Source: Nitratireductor soli (lineage in GTDB: Bacteria > Pseudomonadota > Alphaproteobacteria > Rhizobiales > Rhizobiaceae). From it: 64,000 nt of DNA. Positions 35,365-44,187 of this stretch are shown here, one piece after another. The notes beneath the pieces were generated by a model, which did no database searches, was not told where the DNA came from, and was given only the letters and a program-made list of their open reading frames with translations. Made by a program: the position numbers and the translations under genes. The stretch spans positions 124,001 through 188,000 of the forward strand of contig NZ_LFVY01000003.1 of assembly GCF_001050155.1 (NCBI RefSeq). Reading direction: 5' to 3'. Position 1 is the first letter of the stretch; the number at the start of each line of letters is the position of its first letter.

Positions 35365-36138
35365 ATGGAGCGCGAACTGGACGGAAAGGTCGCAATCGTC
35401 ACCGGCGGCGCGCAGGGGATCGGCAAGGCCTGCATCGAGGCCCTTGCGGTGCGCGGCGCCGAGGTCGTCATCGCCGACATCGATGGGGAGGCCGGCGAAA
35501 GGCTGGCCAGGACGATCGACAGCGGCGGTGGCAAGGCCGTGTCCATCGCATGCGACGTCGGCAGCATGGCGTCGATGGAGGCCATGGCGGCGGCCGCCGA
35601 GGCGCGCTTCGGCGGCATCGACATCCTGGTCAACAATGCGGCGTGCGCCTTGAGCGGCGTGGTGGATGCGATCGACGAGGCGCTCTGGCAATCGGTGATC
35701 AACACCAATCTCACCGGCGTGTGGCGCGGCATGAAGGTCTGCGTGCCGTCGATGCGGCGGCGCGGCGGCGGCGTCATCGTCAACATGTCGTCCGTGCAGG
35801 CGCTCGTCGGCTTCGCCGGGTGGCCGGCCTATGCGGCCGCCAAGGGCGGCATCGACGCCCTCACTCGGCAAACGGCAATCGATCTGGCTTCGGCCGGCAT
35901 CCGGGTCAACGCCGTAGCGCCCGGAACGATCATGACGCCGATGAACGAACGCATCTTCGCCGAGGTCGAGGACGCGGAGGCGCTGCGCCGGTCGTGGAAT
36001 GAGGCGCATCCGATCGGCCGTTTCGGGCAGCCGGAGGAGGTTGCCGAGACGGTCGCCTTCCTCGCCGGCCCACGCGCCAGCTTCATCACCGGTGAGATCG
36101 TCCGCGTGGACGGCGGCCTCGCCATCCGAGGGGAGTAG
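35365..36138 (+). CDS. Short-chain dehydrogenase/reductase (SDR)
   Basis: 257 residues from ATG 35365, seven bases after GGGGAG; ATG 35359 is possible but too close to it. Classical SDR: TGGAQGIGKA cofactor loop near residues 14-23, acidic IADIDG after strand 2 (favouring NAD), NNAACAL, and the catalytic YAAAKGG with Ser in NMSSVQAL. It probably oxidises a hydroxyl group of the imported compound or a hydroxyacyl-CoA made by the neighbouring hydratase. Confidence 0.9.
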   Translation: MERELDGKVAIVTGGAQGIGKACIEALAVRGAEVVIADIDGEAGERLARTIDSGGGKAVSIACDVGSMASMEAMAAAAEARFGGIDILVNNAACALSGVVDAIDEALWQSVINTNLTGVWRGMKVCVPSMRRRGGGVIVNMSSVQALVGFAGWPAYAAAKGGIDALTRQTAIDLASAGIRVNAVAPGTIMTPMNERIFAEVEDAEALRRSWNEAHPIGRFGQPEEVAETVAFLAGPRASFITGEIVRVDGGLAIRGE

Positions 36139-36142
36139 GGTC

Positions 36143-37249
36143 GTGACCCAGCCTGCGCAAAGAGTGGTGACGGATTGGCTGACGGCGGAGACGCCGGCCG
36201 GCCAGGTAGCGATCGATCCGGCGCTCGGCAATCTTCGCGGCCTGACCTTTCGCGCGGACGGACGGGACCTCCGCCCGCTGCACACCGCCCACTGGGTGGA
36301 CGACCCGGACGTTCAGGCGGACGAGGCCATCGCTCCCATCGAGCGCAAGCTCGCCGGGGACTTCTTCTGCGCCCCATTCGGCCACAGCGAACTGAGCGAC
36401 GCGCCGATCCACGGTTGGAGCGCCAACAGCCACTGGTCGCTCGCCGAGCGCGCGGACGGCCTGTTGCGGCTCCGCCTTGACCGGGAGATCTTCGGCGCCA
36501 GCCTCGAAAAGGAACTGCGCCTGTCCAGCACGGCGCCCATCCTTTACCAGACGCATCGCATCATGGGCGGCGAAGGCGCCCTCACCGTCGCGCATCATGT
36601 GATGACGCATATGGCAGCGGGCGGGCGACTCGATTTCTCCCCCAAGCAGGTGGCCATCGCGCCGGACAAGCCGTTCGAACAGGGCCGCAGCCGCCTCGCC
36701 TGTCCGGCCGCGAGCGCCGAGCTCGCCGCGTTTCCCGCGGCCGGAGGGGGCGTGGTCGACCTGCACGCCTATCCCGCCGAGACCGGCCATGAGGATTTCG
36801 TCACGCTGGTCGAGCGGTCGGGCGCCGCGTTCGGCTGGACCGCGGTGCTGCGCGCGGCGGAGGACGACCTGCTGTTCGTGCTCAAGGATCCCCATACCCT
36901 GCCCGTGACCATGCTTTGGCTTTCCAATGGCGGGCGCGACCGGGCGCCATGGGGCGGCCGCCACACCGGCGTGCTCGGCATAGAAGATGGCTGCACGGCG
37001 GGTGCTGCCGGCCATCGCGCCGCCCTCGGCGAGACGCCGATCGGCAAGGCGGGAGCGGCAACCGTCCTGCGGTTGCGGCCGGACGCAGAACATGTGGTTC
37101 GCCAAGTGATCGGCGCCGTCCCGCGCCCGCGCGGCTGGCAGCGCATCGCCGCCATCGCGCTGCGGGACGACCGGCTGGTCATCACCGAAGGCGGCGGCGA
37201 AACCCTGGCGCTCGACTTCGCGCCGGGCTTCTTCAGCAGGGAGTTTTGA
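36143..37249 (+). CDS. Galactose-mutarotase-fold (aldose 1-epimerase-like) protein
   Basis: About 368 residues from GTG 36143, preceded by GGGGAG. The sequence shows an epimerase-like core: FCAPFGHSELSDAPIHGW near residues 75-92, THRIMGGEGALTVAHHVMTHM, and PWGGRHTGVLGIEDGC. Catalytic His and Glu residues of aldose 1-epimerases appear to have counterparts in HGW and IEDG, but overall similarity is loose. It may recognise or epimerise the sugar moiety taken up by this ABC importer. It is two bases upstream of the ATPase gene. Confidence 0.65.
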   Translation: MTQPAQRVVTDWLTAETPAGQVAIDPALGNLRGLTFRADGRDLRPLHTAHWVDDPDVQADEAIAPIERKLAGDFFCAPFGHSELSDAPIHGWSANSHWSLAERADGLLRLRLDREIFGASLEKELRLSSTAPILYQTHRIMGGEGALTVAHHVMTHMAAGGRLDFSPKQVAIAPDKPFEQGRSRLACPAASAELAAFPAAGGGVVDLHAYPAETGHEDFVTLVERSGAAFGWTAVLRAAEDDLLFVLKDPHTLPVTMLWLSNGGRDRAPWGGRHTGVLGIEDGCTAGAAGHRAALGETPIGKAGAATVLRLRPDAEHVVRQVIGAVPRPRGWQRIAAIALRDDRLVITEGGGETLALDFAPGFFSREF

Positions 37250-37250
37250 C

Positions 37251-38309
37251 ATGGCAAGCGTCGCTCTTCGCGGGCTCGGCAAGCGCTTCGGCACCTTCAC
37301 CGCGCTCGAAAGCGTCGACCTCTCGATCCCTGACGGCGAATTCCTGGTCCTGCTCGGCCCTTCCGGCTGTGGCAAGACGACGGTGATGCGGATGATCGCC
37401 GGGCTTGAGGAGCCGAGCTGCGGCGACATCCTGATCGACGGCCAGCGCGTCAACGATCTGGCCGCCCGCGACCGCGACCTCGCCATGGTGTTCCAGAACT
37501 ACGCGCTCTATCCGCATATGACGGTGGGACAGAACATCGGCTATCCGCTCAAGATCAAGCGCATCAAAGGCGAGGAACGACAGAGACGTGTGCAGGAAGC
37601 CGCCGACAAGGTCGAGCTCGGTCATCTCCTTGCCCGCAAACCAGCCGAATTGTCTGGCGGCCAGCGACAGCGCGTCGCGCTCGCCCGCGCCCTCATCCGC
37701 ACGCCGCGCCTGTTCCTTATGGACGAGCCGCTATCGAATCTCGACGCCAAGCTCAGGACGGTGATGCGCGCGCAGCTCAAGCATTTGCAGCGCGAACTGG
37801 CGACAACGACCATCTACGTCACCCACGACCAGGTCGAGGCGATGACCCTCGCCGACCGCATCGTCATCCTCAACGATGCCCGTATCCAGCAGATCGGGAC
37901 GCCGGCGGAGATCTACGCCCGGCCCGCGAACGTCTTCATCGCCGGCTTCATAGGCTCTCCGCCCATGAACCTCATCGAGGGGCGGATTGAAAACGGTCGC
38001 TTTGTGCATGCGGCTGGCGCGGTCGGCGTCACGGCCGCCGATCGGGCGCGCGCGGTGCTCGGCCTGCGCCCGGAGGACATCGCGCTCGCCGATCCCGCCG
38101 ACGCCGATCTGGTCGGCGAGGTCTATGCCAGCGAGCTGATCGGCGATCACACGCTTCTCAGCATCCGCATCGGGCAAACGCTGGTCGCCGTGAAGGTGGC
38201 GCCGGATGGCGGACTTCCTATAGGAACAAAGGCGGGGCTGAAGGCGAGCACCGGTAAGCTGCACGTCTTCGACGGCGAAAGCGGCGAGCGGCCGCCGGTG
38301 CGGCAATGA
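37251..38309 (+). CDS. Carbohydrate-type ABC transporter ATPase (UgpC/MalK type)
   Basis: 352 residues. Walker A GPSGCGKTT near residue 37, the ALYPHMTVGQNIGYPL block, signature LSGGQRQR, Walker B LFLMDEPLSNLDAK and THDQVEAMTLADR are MalK/UgpC type. The C-terminal regulatory TOBE region is present (about 240-340). It powers the permeases at 32839-34580. Four-base overlap with the SMP-30 gene. Confidence 0.93.
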   Translation: MASVALRGLGKRFGTFTALESVDLSIPDGEFLVLLGPSGCGKTTVMRMIAGLEEPSCGDILIDGQRVNDLAARDRDLAMVFQNYALYPHMTVGQNIGYPLKIKRIKGEERQRRVQEAADKVELGHLLARKPAELSGGQRQRVALARALIRTPRLFLMDEPLSNLDAKLRTVMRAQLKHLQRELATTTIYVTHDQVEAMTLADRIVILNDARIQQIGTPAEIYARPANVFIAGFIGSPPMNLIEGRIENGRFVHAAGAVGVTAADRARAVLGLRPEDIALADPADADLVGEVYASELIGDHTLLSIRIGQTLVAVKVAPDGGLPIGTKAGLKASTGKLHVFDGESGERPPVRQ

Positions 38310-39190
38310 CCTATGATTTCAGCACATCGGAACCACCCCTCCTCGCCAGCGGAAATGCCCGTGTGTTCTTCGACGGCACCTTTTCCAAACCGAAGATCAG
38401 TCATCCGGAAGGCGTTGCGATCGGCCCCGACGGTTGGGTCTGGTGCGGCAATCAGGACGGGGATATCCTGCGCATCGCTCCCGACGGAAGCACGATGGAA
38501 CAGGTCGCTTCCACAGGCGGATTCTTGCTTGGGCTCGCGTTTGAGGGAGAGCGGGCGCTGTTTGCGTGCGACATGCACCATGCTGCGGTCTTCCGACTAG
38601 ACCTGCGAGACCGCTCCCTCCGACGCTTCACGCAACCTGGCATCCGCATTCCCAATTTCCCCCTGGTCGATGCCGTGCGGCGGCGACTTCTGGTTTCCGA
38701 CAGCTATGCGCGGGATGAAGCGGGCCCCGGCATATGGTGCTACGATCTCGACAGCGGCGTGGGCGCGCTGTGGTTCGCTGAGCCACTGCGCTTTGCCAAC
38801 GGGCTCGCCATGCGGTCTGGCGACGACAGCGTCTATGTTTGCGAGACATTTGCCGCCGCCGTCAGCCGCATTCCTATTCAGCCCGATGGTTCGGCCGGAA
38901 AAGCCACAAGCTTTGCGACCGATCTTCCGGGACTGCCCGACGGGATCGCCTTCGACACGGAAGGCCAATTAATTGTCGGCTGCTACGAGCCGTCGCGACT
39001 GTTGCGGATCGCTCCGGACGGCAGCGACGTCCGGGTTCTGATCGAGGACAGGACGGCGCATGTGCTTTGCCACCCGACCAACGTGGCGTTCGACGGCAAC
39101 GCCCTCTACACCGCCAATTTGGGCCGCTGGCACATTACACGCATCGCGCTGAACATCGGCAACAAGCCCCTGTGGAGCGAGCATGCCTGA
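38306..39190 (+). CDS. SMP-30/gluconolactonase-family protein
   Basis: 294 residues, six-bladed propeller family. Visible motifs: the early metal-ligand Glu in SHPEGVAIGPDG, the repeated DG turns (NQDGDILRIAPDG, FDTEGQLIVGCYEPSRLLRIAPDG), and LPDGIAFDTEG, where the Asp that coordinates metal is expected. Members hydrolyse sugar lactones or other lactones. With an SDR and a mutarotase-like protein in the same operon, oxidation of a sugar to a lactone followed by opening is plausible. Confidence 0.82.
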   Translation: MTYDFSTSEPPLLASGNARVFFDGTFSKPKISHPEGVAIGPDGWVWCGNQDGDILRIAPDGSTMEQVASTGGFLLGLAFEGERALFACDMHHAAVFRLDLRDRSLRRFTQPGIRIPNFPLVDAVRRRLLVSDSYARDEAGPGIWCYDLDSGVGALWFAEPLRFANGLAMRSGDDSVYVCETFAAAVSRIPIQPDGSAGKATSFATDLPGLPDGIAFDTEGQLIVGCYEPSRLLRIAPDGSDVRVLIEDRTAHVLCHPTNVAFDGNALYTANLGRWHITRIALNIGNKPLWSEHA

Positions 39191-39227
39191 GCGCACACTT
39201 TCAATTCGTATGAAAACAGGAACCATC

Positions 39228-40436
39228 ATGACACCTAAGGCGCTCGACGGCCTGACCGTCCTCGATTTCTCGCATCTTCTGCAAGGCCCCTTTGCCACAC
39301 AGCTTCTCGCCGATCTCGGCGCGGACGTCATCAAGGTCGAACGTCCAGGTAGCGGCGATCTGTTCCGCTCGCTCACTTTTCGCAACAAATGGGTGGGCGG
39401 CACCGAAAGCCCGAACTTCCTGGCCTGGAACCGCAACAAGCGTTCGCTGGCGCTCAACCTGAAGTCGCCCGAAGCGCGGGCGATCGTCATGAAACTTGCC
39501 AAAACAGCCGACGTTGTGGTGCAGAATTTCCGGCCCGGCGTCATGAAACGGCTTGGCTACGGCTACGAAGACTTCCGTGTCGTCAACCCGCGCATCGTCT
39601 ACTGTTCCGGTTCAGGGTACGGGGAAGACGGTCCCTATGTCGGGCGTCCCGGCCAGGACATGCTGATCCAAGGGCTCACCGGCATCATGGCCGCCACTGG
39701 CCAGGCCGACAATCCGCCCACACCGGTGGGCGCTGGCTTCTCCGACCAAGTGGGCGCCATGAACATGGTCTACGGCATCCTGTCGGCGCTGCTGTGGCGG
39801 GAACGTTCTGGCGAAGGCCAGGAAGTGAAGGTCAACCTGCTGGCCGGCATGCTCGCCCACCAAAACCAGGAAATGGTGATGGCGCTCAACTTCAACGAGG
39901 ATTTCCAGCGCCCCAATTCGGGCATCGGCCATCCGGGCATGGACGCTCCTTTCGGCACCTATCCGACCACAGACGGCTGGATCACGGTCGCCATGAGTCC
40001 TTATGCACAGCTCGTCGGCGTTCTCGGCAATGACGCGCTCATGCGCTACAACGATCCCCAAACGCTGTTCGACAAGCGTGACGAGGTGTGGCGGGCTTTG
40101 GCGGCCGAGACCGGCAAATGGACGACGGCAGCGCTGATCGAGAAGCTGCTCGAAGCCGACATCTGGTGCGGCGAGGTGAAGTCGCACCTCCAGGCTGCCG
40201 ACGATCCGCAGGTGCGCCATCTCGACATCATCAAATCCTACACCCATCCGAGCGCGGGTGAGGTCAAGGTTGTTGGACCGGCAATCGGCATGAGTGCGAC
40301 ACCGCCCTCGATCGAGCGCCCTGCCCCGCTGGTTGGTGAACACACGCGGGAAATTCTACTTAAATCTGGCTATTCGGAGCAGGAGATCGACGATTTGATC
40401 AGCGACAACATCGCCGGCGAACCCCCGGCTTCCTGA
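39228..40436 (+). CDS. CaiB/BaiF-type (class III) CoA-transferase
   Basis: 402 residues from ATG 39228, with AGGAA upstream; in-frame ATGs at 39183 and 39210 are alternatives. N-terminal LTVLDFSHLLQGPFATQLLADLGADVIKVE is the family hallmark. NRNKRSLALNLKSPEAR and the GYGEDGPYVGRPGQDMLIQG block contain the catalytic Asp. It activates a carboxylic acid by transferring CoA from a donor. It is the last gene of the importer/catabolic operon; the IS701-family element lies 88 bases downstream. Confidence 0.9.
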   Translation: MTPKALDGLTVLDFSHLLQGPFATQLLADLGADVIKVERPGSGDLFRSLTFRNKWVGGTESPNFLAWNRNKRSLALNLKSPEARAIVMKLAKTADVVVQNFRPGVMKRLGYGYEDFRVVNPRIVYCSGSGYGEDGPYVGRPGQDMLIQGLTGIMAATGQADNPPTPVGAGFSDQVGAMNMVYGILSALLWRERSGEGQEVKVNLLAGMLAHQNQEMVMALNFNEDFQRPNSGIGHPGMDAPFGTYPTTDGWITVAMSPYAQLVGVLGNDALMRYNDPQTLFDKRDEVWRALAAETGKWTTAALIEKLLEADIWCGEVKSHLQAADDPQVRHLDIIKSYTHPSAGEVKVVGPAIGMSATPPSIERPAPLVGEHTREILLKSGYSEQEIDDLISDNIAGEPPAS

Positions 40437-40524
40437 GCGTTTGCGGTGGGCTGGCCTCTCTCTTGTTGCTGGAGCACTTCGAGTGGCCTGCCGGCCCTGG
40501 ATAATCTCCAGCTCTATGGTCTAA

Positions 40525-41954
40525 TACTACAGTTGCATATTTGAGCGACATCTTCGATGACTGACGGCTGCGATGGCTTGATGATCGCGTCGCCATCGTG
40601 ACCAAGCCCAGACGAACGGCGAATGTGTCGTTGCCGACGGGATGAGTTTGGCGATGAGGACATGGATCTCCGGCGTGGTCAGAAGCCTGGCGCGCGCAAG
40701 GGTCATGCCGCTGAGAGGACCTTTGGGCTCGTTTTGTCCCGTTTGCCAAACGCGCTGCGGCGCTGATCGGCAGAAAGCCTGGCGAGAAAGGCGCTTGCGG
40801 CCATGACCAGGCTCATGTGCCGGTGCCATCCGTGCCAGGAACGCGCTTCGCAATGGTCGAGGCCGAGATCGTCTTTGGCGCGCAGGAAGCATTCCTCGAT
40901 CGTCCACCGAAGCCCGGCAGCGCCGGCAAGTTCGGCAAGGCTGGCGCCTTGCGGCGCGTAGGCGAAGAAGTAGGCGAGCGCCTCTGGCGCGCGCTGGCTT
41001 CGACGCACGAGCAGCCAGCGTTCGAAGCCTTCATCCTTGTCCCAGCCCAGCGGTGCCCGGGCCCAATCATACAGCCTTGGACCCTTTGAGCCCTCGCCGG
41101 CGGTGAGCGATGCCCACTGATCGTCCTCGAACACCTCCGCCATCGTCAAAGGATCGGTCTGGATCAGATTCCATTCCTCGAAAAAGCGAAGCGTGGGATT
41201 CGAGCGCACGGCGAGGACATAGGGCTGACCGCGCTTCTCCAGCATGCGCCGCAGTTGATAGTCCGAGCCGTAAAGCGCGTCCGCCAAAACCCAGGCGCAA
41301 GGCAATCCTGCGTCGAGCGTACGCGCGATCATCTCCCTGGCTATGGCCGGTTTAGTCGCGAAAGCCATCTCGTCCGGAACAGACGCCTTTCTGCACCTTT
41401 CCTCGTTCTCGGCCCAATCCTTCGGCAGGTAGAGCCGCCGGTCGACGAGAGCATGGCCGTAGCGGCTGGCATAGGCAGCGAACACGCCGATCTGGCAGTT
41501 CTCGATCCGTCCGACAGTCCCAGAATACTGGCGACCGACACCAACAGAGTGCCTGCCCTTCTTCAGGAACCCGGTCTCATCGATCACCAAAACTCCACCC
41601 TCGTCACCGAGCGCTTCCTTGACGTAGTCGCGCACGTGGTCTCGCAGATGGTCAGCAGACCACGAGCTTCGTCCCAGCAGCGACTGAATGCGATACGGCC
41701 GCTCAAGACCCGCTTCTTCCGCCAGCATCCACCCCGTCTTGCGCTCCGCCGAAGACAGCAATCCGTCGATAAATGCGCCCGCTGCCTCCCGCGTTTCCGA
41801 TCGACCCAGCGCTGGAGCAACAAACCGCTTCAGCCGTGCAAGCTCCGCCTTCCAATCAATCAGCGTTCCAGTCCATCCGGCCGCCGCCATCGCTCATCCT
41901 CCCAGTCGCTAATCGCAACGGAATGACATGAACGGGAAATATGCAACTGTAGTA
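40525..41954 (-). mobile_element. IS701-family insertion sequence, 1430 bp
   Basis: Terminal inverted repeats are perfect over 18 bases: TACTACAGTTGCATATTT at 40525-40542 and its reverse complement at 41937-41954. Flanking tetramers are CTAA (40521-40524) and CTAG (41955-41958). Both fit the YTAR target of the family, but they differ from each other. One transposase gene lies inside on the minus strand. It separates the CaiB operon from the sulfolactate module and does not interrupt a recognisable gene. Confidence 0.9.
40703..41890 (-). CDS. IS701-family transposase, C-terminally frameshifted
   Basis: 395 residues from ATG 41890. DDE-type transposase of the IS701 family: FIDGLLSSAERKTGWMLAE, VLVIDETGFLKKGRHSVGVGRQY (first catalytic Asp), ADALYGSDYQLRRML (second), and LRWTIEECFLRAKDDLGLDHCEARSW (Glu). 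The frame stops at 40703. The usual C-terminal block continues in another frame: WAWSRWRRDHQAIAAVSHRR, ending with a stop at 40527-40529 inside the inverted repeat. A frameshift between about 40705 and 40800 has therefore removed some 60 residues, and the enzyme may be inactive. Confidence 0.85.
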   Translation of the reverse strand: MAAAGWTGTLIDWKAELARLKRFVAPALGRSETREAAGAFIDGLLSSAERKTGWMLAEEAGLERPYRIQSLLGRSSWSADHLRDHVRDYVKEALGDEGGVLVIDETGFLKKGRHSVGVGRQYSGTVGRIENCQIGVFAAYASRYGHALVDRRLYLPKDWAENEERCRKASVPDEMAFATKPAIAREMIARTLDAGLPCAWVLADALYGSDYQLRRMLEKRGQPYVLAVRSNPTLRFFEEWNLIQTDPLTMAEVFEDDQWASLTAGEGSKGPRLYDWARAPLGWDKDEGFERWLLVRRSQRAPEALAYFFAYAPQGASLAELAGAAGLRWTIEECFLRAKDDLGLDHCEARSWHGWHRHMSLVMAASAFLARLSADQRRSAFGKRDKTSPKVLSAA

Positions 41955-42150
41955 CTAGATGGCGGATATGGGAATGTTGGTGCTTTTGCTACATAAGCCG
42001 GAAGGATCTGATACGGGCTTACCCGCTGAATGAATGATCGCAATCAGGCGGCGATATCCAGCATTCAAACCATCCGTGATGGGGCGCGAAGCCACCCTTC
42101 GTGAGATGACAGGCTGCATCTGCATGTTTCCCCGAGCCGCGCCTATAGTG

Positions 42151-42208
42151 TTTTGCAGTCAGGTGGATCCACCTGACGTCCGCACAAATGCGGAAAACAA
42201 AGAGCTAG
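42151..42208. repeat. Dispersed 58-bp intergenic repeat, copy 2
   Basis: Same element as at 4408-4466, beginning TTTTGCAGTCAGGTGG. This copy has a perfect 16-bp palindrome, CAGGTGGATCCACCTG, and the hairpin CCGCACAAATGCGG. It lies between the IS701 element and the 3' end of the Ldh-type gene, directly next to a long hairpin. Four substitutions and a one-base length change separate the two copies. Confidence 0.8.
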
Positions 42209-42249
42209 AGCATCCGCCGTCCGTCCGGATGGACGCACGGCGGATGCTC
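42208..42249 (-). terminator. Strong hairpin at the end of the sulfolactate operon
   Basis: An inverted repeat with arms GAGCATCCGCCGT and ACGGCGGATGCTC, extended inward by CGTCC/GGACG, about 18 paired bases around a short loop. It abuts the stop codon of the minus-strand comC gene (42249-42251). Downstream on that strand the sequence turns T-rich (CTCTTTGTTTTCC), so a factor-independent terminator is likely. Confidence 0.7.
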
Positions 42250-43250
42250 TATCGGCCCAGCGCTTCGATCTCGCGCAACAATGCCTCGTCGCAAGGCACG
42301 CCTTCGGACAGCAGCTTTGCCTTGAGCGATTGCCGACGGCGGCCCGGCAGTCGCGCGCCATCCATCCCCTCGATCGCTTCGGCCAGAACCGCGAAACGGT
42401 TCATGGCCCCATTGCCGAAGGCAGCGGGATCGATGGCGATGATCAGTTGACCCGTTCCGGGGGCGGCGCCTTCGCCGTCGAAGAAGGAGGTGGCCTCGTA
42501 GCCGTAGTTGGCGCCGGTCAGCCCGGCGCAGAGCAGCTCGACCATGATGGCGAGCGCAGTTCCCTTTGCGTCGCCCATCGGCACCATGGTGCCTTTCAGC
42601 GCTTCCTCCGCGCTCGTGGTCGGGTTGCCGTCGGTATCGAGTGCCCAGCCTTCCGGAATGTCTTTGCCCTGCTGCTTGGCCGCCATGATCTTGCCGCGTG
42701 CGACCTTAGAGAGGGAGATGTCAACGACCACCGGGTCGGCACCCTCGAGCGGTGCGGCGAACGCGATCGGGTCGGTTCCGAACAGGGCACGCTTGCCGCC
42801 CCACGGCGCCATCGCGCCGGGTGCGTTGGCGAACAGAAGACCGATCAATCCATCCCGTGCGAGCTGCTCGACGACGAGACCCGCCACGCCGCAATGATGC
42901 GAGCGATGGATGCCGGCGATGGCGATGCCATTCTGCCGGGCGGATGCGGGCAACCATGCAAGCGCCAGCTCGAGCGCGGGATAGGCGAAACCGTGGGCGG
43001 CGTCGACCAGGAGCGCGGCAGGCCGCGTCTGCTCGGAACGCGGAACGGCCATGCCGTCCACCTTTCCCGAAAGAGCCTGCGCGCAATAGGAAGGCATGCG
43101 GCGAAGCCCGTGGCCGGCCTGACCCGCCAGCTCCGCGCCCACGAGCGCGCGCGCCACCGCGTCCGCGTTCTCCCTGCTCGTCCGGCAGCGCGTCAGCGTG
43201 CCGGTCACAAGCGCCGCGATCTCTTCGGCGGATAGAAGCCTCGTCATCAT
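42249..43250 (-). CDS. comC: ComC-type (R)-sulfolactate dehydrogenase (Ldh/malate dehydrogenase family)
   Basis: 333 residues; ATG 43250 overlaps the slcC stop, ATG 43247 is better spaced from GGGGGAA. The protein belongs to the NAD(P)-dependent Ldh2/malate-type dehydrogenases, not related to classical LDH: GQAGHGLRRMPSYC, IAGIHRSHHCGVAG with the catalytic His, FGTDPIAFAAPLEG. In sulfolactate degraders ComC reduces sulfopyruvate to (R)-sulfolactate. The neighbourhood (slcC, TTT importer, suyAB) is the reason for choosing this over generic malate/ureidoglycolate dehydrogenase. Confidence 0.82.
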   Translation of the reverse strand: MMTRLLSAEEIAALVTGTLTRCRTSRENADAVARALVGAELAGQAGHGLRRMPSYCAQALSGKVDGMAVPRSEQTRPAALLVDAAHGFAYPALELALAWLPASARQNGIAIAGIHRSHHCGVAGLVVEQLARDGLIGLLFANAPGAMAPWGGKRALFGTDPIAFAAPLEGADPVVVDISLSKVARGKIMAAKQQGKDIPEGWALDTDGNPTTSAEEALKGTMVPMGDAKGTALAIMVELLCAGLTGANYGYEATSFFDGEGAAPGTGQLIIAIDPAAFGNGAMNRFAVLAEAIEGMDGARLPGRRRQSLKAKLLSEGVPCDEALLREIEALGR

Positions 43251-44176
43251 TTCCCCCGCAGGTGCTTGAGAACGGTTTCGGCCGTGACACGGCTGACCCG
43301 TACGTTCGATTCCGCCGTAACGCCGGCAATATGCGGCGTCAGCACCAGATTGCGAATTCCCTCGAACTTCCTGCCGACCGTTGCCGAAAGGGGTTCCTCC
43401 TCGAACACGTCGAGCGCGGCGCCAGCAAGCCGTCCCGCCCTTAGGGCGTCGCACAACGCGACTTCGTCCACCACGCCGCCGCGGGCCGCATTGATCAGGA
43501 TGCCGCCCGGTTTCATGGCTGCGAGAAGCGCCGCGTCGACCATGTGCCGCGTCTCGGCGGTCAGCGGCGTGTGCAGGCTCACCACATCGGCCTCGCCGAC
43601 AAGGGCTTCGAGCGAGCGTCTGCCCACCGCCTGCCAGGCCGGATGGTCCGCCGGCAGGAACGGATCGTAGGCGATGACCGACATCCCGAGCGCCTGTGCG
43701 CGCGTCGCCACTTCACGCGCGATTGCCCCAAAACCGACGAGGCCCATCACCTTGCCTGAAAGCTCGCGTCCGATCAGCACCGAACGCGGCCATTCGCCGG
43801 CGGTCACCTGACCGCCGTAGAGATAGGCGTCGCGCAGGAGGTTGAACGCGTTCGAAATCACATATTCGGCGACTGCCAGGTCGTTGGCGCCCGTAGCCGG
43901 ATAGACCGCGATGCCCCGCTCGCTGCAGGCGTCAACGTCGATATTGTCCAGCCCGACGCCGAGACGCCCGACGCATTCCAGCTTGACGGCGGCCCCGAGG
44001 AGCGCGTCCCGCACCTGGGTGCGATTGCGCACGACCAGCGCCCGCGCCGAAGGGACCATCTCGCGGAGCGCCTCGGGGCGATCCACCAGAGCCGGATCGT
44101 AATGCGTGTCGAATTCCGCGCGCAGCGTGTCGACCGCAGCTTCGTCCATGAATTCCGTGATGATGATGTCCGTCAT
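43247..44176 (-). CDS. slcC: SlcC-type (S)-sulfolactate dehydrogenase (D-isomer 2-hydroxyacid dehydrogenase family)
   Basis: 309 residues. NAD-binding GLVGFGAIAREVATRA near residues 143-158. The catalytic set is Arg in NAARGGVVDEVAL, Glu in DVFEEEPL and His in LTPHIAGVT. Family and position match SlcC, which oxidises (S)-sulfolactate to sulfopyruvate; ComC then reduces it to the (R)-form, so the pair acts as a racemase. It overlaps comC by four bases and starts 12 bases after the TctB-type gene. Without this context it would be called a phosphoglycerate-dehydrogenase-like protein. Confidence 0.82.
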   Translation of the reverse strand: MTDIIITEFMDEAAVDTLRAEFDTHYDPALVDRPEALREMVPSARALVVRNRTQVRDALLGAAVKLECVGRLGVGLDNIDVDACSERGIAVYPATGANDLAVAEYVISNAFNLLRDAYLYGGQVTAGEWPRSVLIGRELSGKVMGLVGFGAIAREVATRAQALGMSVIAYDPFLPADHPAWQAVGRRSLEALVGEADVVSLHTPLTAETRHMVDAALLAAMKPGGILINAARGGVVDEVALCDALRAGRLAGAALDVFEEEPLSATVGRKFEGIRNLVLTPHIAGVTAESNVRVSRVTAETVLKHLRGK

Positions 44177-44187
44177 GATCGTCCAGT

